This document shows, piece by piece, positions 24,701-36,700 of a stretch of DNA of 64,000 bases (position 1 is the first letter of the stretch; each line of letters begins with the position of its first letter). The DNA comes from Ursus arctos (taxonomy: Eukaryota; Chordata; Mammalia; Carnivora; Ursidae). Below the pieces are notes generated by a model that worked only from the letters and a program-made list of their open reading frames with translations, was not told the DNA's origin and did no database searches. The position numbers and the translations under genes are program-made. Location of the stretch: the NCBI RefSeq assembly GCF_023065955.2, contig NW_026622763.1:83495299-83559298 (forward strand), written 5' to 3'.

Positions 24701-27700
24701 ACTGAAGGGTATTGAATAAGTGAATGAGTTTAATTTTTACAACAGCCAAGCAAAGACCTTATTCCTCTTTTGAAGCAAAAAGAGATTAAATGGTTCCCCC
24801 AGGGACACACACAGGAGGAAGAGCTAGATTTGAGCCCAGTCAAGCCAGTCACATGGTCCACATTCTTCTCTACTCCCTCATGAAGAGGTAGGTCTAAATC
24901 TTTCCAGATGTTTTCTTTGGCTTCTCTTCCATGGCCCTCCTCTAATTTGTCCTTTTTTTCTACTAAATGAGAAATTATTCAATATAAGATCAGAGATGTG
25001 ATTTTTATATGCTTATGAATCTTTAATAGACTTACCAAGAACTCTAGTTGGAGTTATACCAGTGTATCAGTAATCTGTTGCTGCATAACAAATTGCTCTG
25101 AAATTGAGTGACTTAAAACAACAAATGTGTTATCTCACAGTTTCAGAGGGTTATATATCCAGAAACAGCTGGGCTGCAGTCTTTCTTGGCTCAGGGTCTC
25201 CTTGAGGTTACAGTTAAGATGTTGGCTGGGACCACGGTCATCTGAAGGCATGATTGAACTGGAGGATTTGTTTCCAAGATCACTCAGGTGGCTTGTGCCT
25301 GGATGCCTCAGATCCTGAGGCCTCTCCATAGGGCTACTCACAATATGGCAGATGACTTGATATGAAATGAATGGTGGGTGTGTGTATATGAGAGAGAGAG
25401 AGAGGTCTTTTATAATAATTTCAGAAGTAATATAGTGCCACTTCTGCCATATTCTGTTGGTCACACAGACCAACGTAATATATTTTAGGAAAAAACTATA
25501 CAGAGGCATGAGTACAACAAGGTAAGGATCATTTGAGAGATCTTAGAATCTGGCTACCATTGTTTGTCCTCTGGCCCCAATGATTCCCATCTCTTTCACA
25601 TGCAAAATACACTTACTCACACCAAGGTTGCCCCAAATTTCATGCAATTACAGAATCAAATCAAAGTCCAGATCTCATCATCGAAATCAGATCTAGGTGC
25701 AACAGAGGTACCTCATGTGTACAGTTTAAGTACAATTCCTTAGTTATAGTTCCTCTCAGTTTGTGCACCTGTGAACTAAAGAGACAAGTTATCTGCACCC
25801 AAAATGCCCACATACAATGGTGGGATACGCACATGATAACTGCTGTGGACTTGTCTATTCAAAGGGAGATGTTGGAGACACTGGTCCATAGCAGTTCTGA
25901 AATCAAGCTGGACAAATGTTGGAAACTTCTTGATTAGATCTCATCCTATTCTTACCTATGACCCTTAGCTCCACCCTCCAGGCTAATGATCCCATGCTTT
26001 AAATCAACTTTCCTTTTTTAAGAAAGCTAGATGTGTTTATTGCTGAGTAGTTTTCTCAGCTTGCTTACTGCCAGTAAAATTTAGGAGATATAACAGCCTC
26101 TTTTAACTTTATACTGCTTTGGCAGTGTTTTTGTTACATTTCTTTAAAAACTTTGGGAGTCCACTGTGAATCTTTTTGGGGCTCACTAGAATAGACAAGT
26201 CTCTTTACGCTAATCCTTTCTGTAACTTGGAGAAAGTTTGAGGAATAGCACCCTTAAGTTTCTTAAAAGTCTCCACCCAAACTCACACCCCCCTTTTTAT
26301 AGGGGGAATCACACTTTCAAAACCTTTAGAGGGCCTCTTGTCTGGGGGAATAATATTCTGAGGCAAGACCATAGATCATTCTGATGTCCTAAAAAGATTT
26401 TACAGTTTCACCCTTGACTTTATCTTTAGACCATGTTTTTCCAGAAATGCCCTAGATTTGATGTTTGCTCAGAAGTCATTTCTTAATTTTAGCATTATTT
26501 TCCATCTGGAAAGGCTGAGAGTTTTCAAAATCATCAAATCCCAGCTCATTAGTCTTTAACAGTTTTTCAGTTAGGGCATATATTTTATCTTTCAATCTCC
26601 TGTAAGCAGCTGGAAGAAATCAGAAGACACCTTCAACACTTTATTTGGAAATCTTAGATCACTGACTTTGTTAGGCATGTTTCTTTAACTCTCCACATCA
26701 CAGCAGGCAGGTTTTGCCACTACGTGACAAGGATCCTCCTTCCTCGTCTTTTCAATGCCAAGTTCCTTACTTCCCTTTAAGCCCTTACCAGCAGCCTCCT
26801 AAAGTTCAGGGTTTCTATTAGTAATTTGTGCAAGGCAATTTAGGCTTTCTTTTTTTAAAAAGATTTATCTTTATTTTAGAGAGAGAGAAAGCACACATGG
26901 TCCAGGGTGGGGGGAAGGGGTAGAGGGAGATGGAGAGAGAAATTGAAGTAGACTCCATGCAGAACGCGGAGCCTGATGTAGGGCTTGATCTCAGGACCCT
27001 GAGAGCATGAACTGAGCAAAAACTGAGAGTCGGACACTTAACCAACTGCACCACCCAGGGGCCCCTATGCTTTCATTTTTTAACACTCTTCAACGTCTTT
27101 ACAGCCTCTGCTACTGCCTGATTCCAAAACCATTCCCCAAATTTAGGATGTTATCATGGTATGAGAATCTGTAGTAGCTATCAATTGCTATATAACAAAT
27201 TATCCAAATTTCTTGATAGCTTAAAACAAAAGACATTTATTATCTGACCTAGTTCCAGAGGGCCATGAATCCAGAAACAGCTTAGCTAAGTGGTTGCAAC
27301 TCAGGGTCTGTCAAGATGTTGGTCAGGGCTGCAGTCATCTGGAAGTTTGACTGGGTGTCAGACTCTGCTTTCAAGATCAGTCAGATGGCTGTTGACTAGA
27401 TGCTTCAGTTCTTCACCATCGGGGCCTCTCGATAGCACCGTGCGTGACATGACAGCTGGCTTCCCCCAAAACAAAGTAGCCCGTAAAAAGAGGGAGCAGT
27501 GAATATCAGTGCTTCAGTGTCTTTAAACCTAATCTCGAAAGTTGACATGCCATCACTTCTGCTAGATGCAATGAATCATACCAATGCCAGTCTAGAGAAG
27601 GCACCACGTGACGGTGTGGATACCAAGAAAAAGGGATCATTAGAGCCTGTTTTGGAGGCTGGCCACAGCAAACAGTAATGATGATGATGTCACCATCATT

Positions 27701-30700
27701 TTGGATATAATTATGCTGTATTTGTACATTTTCTTCAATCAATTATTGCGTATTCTCGTATTCCTCCTTCACTAGTTCTGTTCTACATGAATTCCAAAAA
27801 GTTTAAATGTAGGTAATTTCTACCTCAAATACTGTATTTGACCTGACTTTTAAAAATTATTAAAAGCAGTATCAGGGTGAAATGTTGAGGTCATTAAATA
27901 TCCAGAAGCTTATATTTCTTATATAATTTTTCTCAGCCAGAGTATGCATCGGCAATTTGCAAATGTGAATTACATGTATTTCTTTGACAAACTGCAAGAT
28001 TCAAGGTTTCCTGTTTGTGGATGGATGTTGTTTTTTCCATTCTCTGAGATTACCACACTCAAACATCTATATACGCATGCATTTCTTGACACATACGTAT
28101 ACACAGTCACCCACGGCACACCCACAACTACATATGTGAATTAGACATGAATCAGAGTGGCACTTTAGAAGAACGAATTAGGTCTTTTCTCTGCCTAGCT
28201 GCAGTGGCTGGTTGCCATGGAAATGATGCACAAGGTAGACCTTTCAGAAAATGCTAATGTTAATGTGTCTCTGTTGGAAGAGTTCATGTATTAATCAGAA
28301 ATAAAGAGAACTTTCATAACAAAGCAATGCAAGTATCTTAGAAACAAAAGCTGTCTGCTTGTATCAAACAAATACAATTCATCATCTCTTTTGCCCTGAC
28401 CTTGACTGAACAGAACATGACTCTTCCCTGAACTCTGCAATCAGTGAGCAGGGAGCTAGTTTTTAAAATTAACGTGAGATTTCATCTTCAATTACCATAT
28501 GCACAGACTTAATTTCTGCTTTGTTAAATACTGTGTAGGGTCAAAACTGATTCGCACAGTTCTCTGCCTCCACAGATTATTTCCAGAGTGTTTTTCTGCC
28601 TTGGATGGGTCTCTACTAGCATATCCCCCAGCCCTAATTAATAACCACGTGGTTTCCTGAAGCCATAGTTGCATGGAAAATATGTTAAAGGAATTCTTAG
28701 CTTTTTTGACAGTCAAAAAATGTGTCATAATGCATTATTTATTTTAGGCATATAAAAGAAGTATATGCTAATTATAGAAAAAATTTAAAGGTATAAAATA
28801 TTTCTTTAAAAGTAAAAATCATCAAAGAACTCATCAGGAAGATTTAAACATCATTCGTTTTTTGTATGTATACTTCCTTTCATTATTTTTACATATACCA
28901 TTTAGAACAAAAGTAATCATACTTTCATAAAATTTTCCTTTTTTCTACAAGATGACTTACAGGATAATAGATCAGAGTTAGTAGGAGCATTTCTATCATA
29001 TCACACAATGATAGCCCCCATACCACCTTTTTGCAGTTTGGTAAATTTTTCACTCACGTGTTAATTGGATTGTTAATTAAAATGAGTTTTATTGGATTAG
29101 CGACAAGTCGATTGTCTGATAATGCTCTCCTAAGTGAAATTAAACATTTATTGATGATTCTTGCTTTTTATTGACTACTCACTCCAGCATAGCTCACACT
29201 TTAAGACAAATAAACTCGTCCTTGAATAACACCTAAAATGAACGTACTGTGGGTTATAAATATTTGCTACGGAATGCTCTTCAACTTCATTGTTGTTTCA
29301 AGTGGAGTCTCTTTAAATATTAAGCAATTTATTAAGCAATTTAAATGTGAATTTACTTAACAAATTTTTATTAACATAAAGACTCCTTTTTAGTGTCCGA
29401 GCACAGCCTTCTGTCGGGGGGGGGCTTGTTGTGAGGTCCACCTTCAGCTGAACCGACGTGATTTGTCAGGAAATAGTTAATGACCATGGGACTCAACTGT
29501 GAGGTTAATAATTACTTTCAGCAAATATATTTTGTATGTAGAGAAAGACAAGAATTTAGTCCTCTGGCACTGTTAGGGACACAACTGTCACTATATCATT
29601 CAGTTAGTGTTTCCATATAGGAATTGTTTTGGATGCTGGCCTAAAAGTGCTAAAGTCATACATTACATGTTTCTCTAGGGCAATTGCCCTCCAATCTTAT
29701 TAAGAGTGTTTAAAAATTACCTGGAGGTATTGTCTAAAATAAAGATTCCTGGGCTCTATCCCCAGCAATTCTGGTTTCGTGAGTCTGGGTAAGACCTGGG
29801 AATGTGCATTTTTAATAAACTCTCTTCTCCTTCTCTACTTGGGATACTCAAAGAAGTTGTCCACTGGCATCTCATTATATGGAACACTGCTCTTGGGACT
29901 TGAAATAATTTATGGAACTCCCTAATCTAATTTACAAATGAAACATTTGGGGACACTGAGGTATGGGGCAGGAAGTGAAGGGTAAAGATAGCTAGTCCAA
30001 TGGGGGAAAAATAATTCTGTTGAACTGCTAATATCTCCCTTAATCACAGCAGCCTCGCCAAGAAAACAGTAGCTTTCACAGGCTCTTATAATAAGTCCAG
30101 TGACTGTCACAAATACTTGAGGACCTAAAATTACCCAGCTGGTTGCCAGCCAACCTCACACTTTGGATTTTCTTTAGAAATCTAAGATTATAATAGCATT
30201 GGGGGGAAAATCTTATTATTCTAGGTATAAAGACAGGCTGAGAGAAGTGGGGTAGTCCTTGCTTCTTTAAGAAAGAGAGATGGAGGTGAGAGGTGGCAGG
30301 AAGAGTGGCAAAAGTCTCTTAAGAAAATGGTAGAAATGAGAATCGACATTTCTTTCCCTCAAACTGAGCTTGAGGATGCAATGAGCCAGTTTCCTCTTGT
30401 AATCTCGGGATGAAATAAGTGGTATACCGGTCAGTCTGAGACAAGATTAAAACAGGAGTTAGTAACAAAAGTTTGGACAGGATAATGGGAAGCCAAGGTG
30501 CTCCAATGCCTGTACTCCAGGAGGATGACCAGCTCTGGGCCCAGCAGGGCAAAGGGAGGGAGCAGTTGTGGAGAACTCTGTGGAGAGAGTGACCAACAAG
30601 GGCTGTGACCACTGATGGCCTAGGTCAGCCTGAGGTCACAGTGCCAGCCCTAGGCAAGCCTCTGAAAGCAAGGAGTCTTGGGGAAGACACCATTGTCCTT

Positions 30701-33700
30701 CTGTCAGTCTCCTGTGAGAGCTTCCTTTTGCCAAATCCCATCAGGAGCCAGAGGCAGGGGAGCTGTTGGTAGAGTCTATACAGATCACGTTTCCAGGGCA
30801 GAGAGGTAGAGAAGGACGGAGAGTGAATGGGGCCTGGAAGTGAGGGCGGAAGGCAAACAAAAGTAAAAGATTTCCTTCCTGGAATGGGAACCTGAATTTC
30901 GAATCTCGCCCACATGCTTCTTAAGAAAACTTGGCAACTGTAAAATTCTGAGACTCAGCCTTTTTATTAAAATGATTACATAATGAAAAGTTAGATGACA
31001 AAATACTTTAAAATACAGGCATAACACATCATCTTGGGGATAATGAGACTAATTTGTGGAAAAAACATGTATACCTATACATACATATACACATACATGC
31101 ATATTTCACATATGTAAGTATTAAAATCATATATTATGTATTTGTTACATATAAATGTACAATGTTATATATAAGTATATGTCTATATACTTATAGAATA
31201 TAGAATACATTAAATATAGTATGTACATAGATGTACTTTATATAGATCTATACAAGTATATATATATATGTCTATATATATAAGTATATGTCTATATAAG
31301 TATATGTCTATATACTTATATATAGAATATAGAATACATTAAATATAGTATGTACATAGATGTACTTTATATAGATCTACTTTATGTATATATGAATAGA
31401 GGATTTTTAGTCCATGTTAATAAAATTCAAGGTCTTAGCTAATGTTCTTTAAGAAAAACACAGAAAAGTATACAACACCTAAGTGGTCAGTTTTATGTCT
31501 TTTCGCAAGTGAATACAGTAATCACGCTGATTAACTAGAACATGGTAAGCACCCTAGCCTGCCGCGTCATGTAACAGGTAAATAATATCCGGCAGATACG
31601 TGCCAGCATTTATTTGCCCCTTCTCCTTTGGCTGGCTTTCAGGATGTTCTCTAGTTTTTTACTCTAACAAAATCGATGCCATAAACACCCTCGTATATGT
31701 CCCTTGTGTTCATGGGCAAGAATTTCTCTAAGATAGAGTTTCCCTCAGGAATGGAATTTCTAGATCATACGATAAGGACGGTTGAAAATTTACTAGCTAT
31801 CACCTAATCGTACTCTGAGTTTGCCAGCAGTGATGAGTTTCTGGTTAGTCACACCCTCAGCAGTATGTCCCATCTTCAGACTTCTATATTCTCACAACTC
31901 TGATCACAATTGTGATTGTGACTTAAGTCCACATATCCCTGACTATTACCCGAGTAGAGTACCTCTCTCTATTTTGTCTCTCTTTAGGTTTCCTTTTTTG
32001 GCGAAATTTCCTTCCATGCCCTCTGCACATTTGAGCTGTTTGTCTTTTCCTTCCTGATTTATGAGCATTCTTTATTAGCAAGAATAATAGTTTTTGGTAG
32101 GCTAAATACATTGCAGTTATCTTTTATACTTTGTAAACTTTCACTGTATTTTTTTAAAAGATTTTATTTATTCATTTGAGAGCGAGAGAGAACATGAGCA
32201 AGAGGAGGGGGAGGGCAGAGAGAGAGGAAGAAGCAGAATCCCCACCGAGCAGGGAGCCTGGTGAGGGACTTGATCCCAGGACCCTGAGATCATGACCTGG
32301 GCCAAAGGCAAATGTTTAACCAGCTGAACCACCAAGGGACCCCTTACTTTATTTTTTAACAGAAATTTTAAATGTGAATAGAATCAAACTTACCAATACT
32401 TTAAAAATAGTTTGGAACGTTATCTTTAGAAATCCTTTCGTACCTTCAGTCGTAAATATTTCTGTTTCTTCTGTTTTGCTTTCAAGTGTCGTCAGTTCAT
32501 CTCAGGTTGGCTTTTTTATTTTATTTTTTTTAATATGGCAGTATGAAAGACAGGTGTGTTTTTTTTACATATAGCTGATTTTTTCCTCACCATTTCTTAA
32601 ATATTTTCCTTCAGATTTGTAACTTAATCTCTGAATATCAGATTTGCACAAATGTGAGGGTATGATTTGGGGCTCTTCATTCTGTCCCATCACTCTGCCT
32701 GACTCTGTACCCAAATCTTATTATTATAGCTCTTTTTTATTTTTATAAAAGATTTCCTGCCTGGGATGGGAAACTGCATTTTGAATTTAGCTCACATGCT
32801 GCTGCTGCTTTTTTTTTTTTTTAAGATTTTATTTATTCATTTGAGACAAACAACGAGCAGGGGGAGAGGCACTCTCACTTTTATTGTTGACTTTAACGAA
32901 CTAATAATAAATTTTATAAAAGGTCTTTCTGCACCTATTGAGAAAATCACGTGGGTGTGTTCTCTTGTAATCTTTTTAGGTGGTGAATTACTTTGCTAGA
33001 TCATCCTTAAATTCCTAGGGAAAAAAAACAATTTGTACATTGCTGAATATAGTTTAACATTTATGTATCTGTTTACATCAACGCTCATGAGTGAGAACGG
33101 CTTCTGATTTTCCTTTCCTATGCTGTACTTGTCTTGTTTTAGTAGCAGGGTTATCCTGGCCTCATGAAAAGAATGTTCCCTTTTTTTTGCCTTGTCTTTA
33201 GAACACTTTGTATGAAACGGGAGATACCAGTTTCCCTAACGATTAATGGAATTTATCTGTAAATCTTCTGGGCTTAGTGAATTTCTAAAATACACTATAT
33301 TTCCCACAGTTCAGTTTTTAAAGGTTGTGGGTCTAAAGTTTGGTTGGATAAATGTGTTTATCTAGGTATTCACATTTTTAATCACAATGTTCATGATGTC
33401 TCTCCCTCTTTTTTTAAAAAAAGATTTTATTTATTTACTAGAGAGAGTGAGGGGAAGAGAGATAAGAGGGAGAGGGAAAAGCAGATACCCACTGAGCAGA
33501 GAGCCGGATACAGGGCTGGATCCCAGGACCCTGGGATCATGACCTGAGCCAAAGGCATATGCTTAACTGACTGAGCCACACGGGTGTTCCAATGTTTCCT
33601 CTTTTTCTAAAATCATCACTATATCTAGGTATGTCTGCATTTTCAGTGATAGTGTTGTGATCTATTTCTTCATTAATTTTTACTAGTTTTGTCAAAGAAA

Positions 33701-36700
33701 TAACATTTGGTTTTGTTAATCCTATCCAGCTTTGTCATATTTTTTTAAACATGCTCCTATCTTATGTTCCTTTTTTTCCCCTGCTATTCAGGGTTTTACT
33801 TCCTTTTTTTAACATGTTAAAACTTTTTTTAGCCTTTTTTAAATGTAGATGCTACTCTCATTTGACTGCTAAGAGTCATAATTCAATAAAATCTCAACCC
33901 TCCTTTTGAACAGTGCAAGAACTTTTGGATGCTACTCTCTCTCTCTTATTATACACTGTTATCACCACAATCAAGATAATGAACATATCTACCACTCCTT
34001 AAAAGTTTTCTGTGATCCTTAGTAATTTTTCCCCTTCCCAGCCACTCTTTCTCCATCCCCAGACAACCACTGATTTGCTTTCTGTCACTATAGATTAATT
34101 TGCAGTCTTCTAGAATTTCATATAAATGAAAGCAATCTTTTTTTGTCTGGCTTCTTCTACTCAGCATAATTATTGAATATATCCATAGTTCTGACCTTGT
34201 TATTGCTGAGTCATGGTCCATTGATGGATGTACACAGCTTGTTTATACATTTGCCCATTGATGGGTATTTGTGTTGTTTGAAATTTGGAGCCATTACATT
34301 CTTATTAAGTCCTTCTCCATGATTATAAAAATATAGCAAAATGGGGCGCCTGGGTGGCACAGCGGTTAAGCGTCTGCCTTCGGCTCAGGGCGTGATCCCG
34401 GCGTTGAGGGATCAAGCCCCACATCAGGCTCCTCCGCTATGAGCCTGCTTCTTCCTCTCCCACTCCCCCTGCTTGTGTTCCCTCTCTCGCTGGCTGTCTC
34501 TATCTCTGTCAAATAAATAAATAAAATCTTTAAAAAAAAAATAAAAAAATAAAAATATAGCAAAATGATTTTCTTTTTCTTTCTTTCTTTCTTTTTTTAT
34601 TATGATATGTTAGTCACCATACAGTACATCCTTAGTTTTTGATGCAATGTTCCATGATTCATTGTTTGGGTATAACACCCAGTGCTCCATGCAATACATA
34701 CCCTCCTTAATACCCATCACCGGACTATCCCATTCCCCCACCCCCTCCCCTCTGAAGCCCTCAGTTTGTTTTCTGGAGCCCATATATACAATGGAATATT
34801 ACTCAACCATCAGAAAGAATGATTACCCAACATTTGCATCAACATGGATGGAACTGGAGGAGATTATGCTATGTGAAATAAGTCAAGCAAAGAAAGACAA
34901 TTATCATATGGTTTCCCTTATTTGTGGAACATAAGGAATAGCAGGGAGATCATTAGGAGAAAGAAGGGAAAAATGAAGGGGGGGGGAGATTAACCAAAAT
35001 GTTTTTATAGTACTATTATGTTTTTATATTTTTACATTTAAATCTTAACCTGTCTTGATTTTATTTGGTGAATAAAATACGCTAATTTAAGGTACGCTAA
35101 ATTATGTTTTTCTGAGTATGCCAATATTATTTATTGACTAATATATCCTTTGTACTAATTTAATACATGATGTTTTTGATATATTAGATTCTTACAAATG
35201 TATGAATCTTTTGTAGCTCCATATTGTATACCACTAAATTCTTGTCTATTCCTAAATCAGCACTACTTGGCCAAATATTATTGTTGTAAAACACACGTTA
35301 GTATCTGACAATTTACACCCTTTTACACTTCCTTTTAAATCTTTCTTAGTTACACTCAAAGTTTTATTCATTCATCCAGTTAAATTTCAGAACAGTCTTA
35401 CTGATGTATAAAAGATAAATTCTTTGGAATTTTGTTCAGAATTTGTGATGCTATGATTTATAGTAAGAAATATATATTTGGCCTTAGTCCCTGTTTCTGT
35501 CAGTAAGCTCTTAAAACCCTTAGAATTTGAATGATGAAAGCCACAAAGGTGACTTTTGTTGTTAATGAGGTGGCATGTGGACTGCACTTAAGACTAGGAG
35601 CTGGTTGCCAGGAGAACCAACCATGTGATTAGAGGGTTAAAACTTCAAGTCCTGCACCTGATCTCCAGGAAGGGCTGGAATTTGACTCAATCGCCAATGG
35701 CTAATGATTTAATCAATTGTGTCTATGTAATGAAGCCTTCAAAAGATGCCAAAAAGGTGGGGTGCAGAGAGCTTCTGGGTTGGTGAATACAGGGAGGTGC
35801 TGGGAGAGTAGTGCACCCAGAGAGGGCATGGAAGTCCAAGCACCTTCCCCATACCTTGCCCTAAGCATCTCCTCTCTCTGGCTGTGCCTGAGTTGTATCC
35901 TTTTATAATAAATCAATCATCTAGTGAGTAAACAGGTTTCCTGAGTTCTGTGAGCCACTCTAGAAAATTAATTGAATCCAAGGAGGGAGTCATGGGAACT
36001 TCTGACTTAGAACCTGTCTGTATGAAGTACAGGTAACAACCTGGACTTGCAACTAGAATCTGAAGTTCAGGGGCAGGGTTGGGGTGGGAGAGCAGGTCAT
36101 GGGAACCTCCAGTCTGTGGCCAGTTGATTAGAAGCACAAGTGACAACCTGGTGTCTGAAGTAGGAGGGAGAGCAGTCTTGCAGGACTGAACTCTTAATCT
36201 GATGCTATCTCTAGGTAGATAGGTGTCAGAATTCAGTTGACAGAGAATGGACCCAGTTGGTGTCCAGAAAATTTTTTTTGTGGTGTGGAAGCCCCACCCC
36301 CCCAACACATACATGTTGAAATTGGGTTCAGAACACAAAAGAGAATTATATTAAACTTATAGATTACTGGAGGAGGGAGTGATGGAAATCTTTAAAATAT
36401 TGAGAGTTTATTCTAAGAAAAACAGTTTGGGGCACCTGGGTGGCCCTGTCAGTTAAGCATCTGACTCCTAAATTCGGCTCAGGTCGTGACGTCAGGGTTG
36501 TGAGATTGAGCCCTGCGTTGGACTCCACGCTCAGTGGGGAGTCTACCTCTCCCTCTCCCTGTCTCCCAACTCCCTCTCCAAAAGAAAAAAAAAAGTCAGT
36601 TTGTCTGTTTATTAAGATTTTTTTTTTAATGTTTCACGGTATTGTTTGTGGTGGTCCCCATGTATCCCCCATTTCCTATATTATCATTCTGTTTTATAGG

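Larger units (their letters stand above)
32640..33850 (-). mobile_element. Highly diverged L1 ORF2 region with two SINE insertions
   Basis: Antisense ORF2-like text: 'ttctgcacctattgagaaaatc', 'gcagggttatcctggcctcatg', 'tttggttttgttaatcc'. Interrupted by a SINE piece (32808-32872) and a SINE (33409-33590). No open frame. Confidence 0.7.

Noticed and set aside
34343..34420. tRNA-like heads of the SINEs as possible tRNA genes
   Set aside because: These are tRNA-derived SINE promoters attached to SINE bodies and tails; they lack an intact cloverleaf.
35913..36338. 141-codon antisense ORF
   Set aside because: It lies wholly inside the ERVL-like LTR and has no protein similarity I can see.
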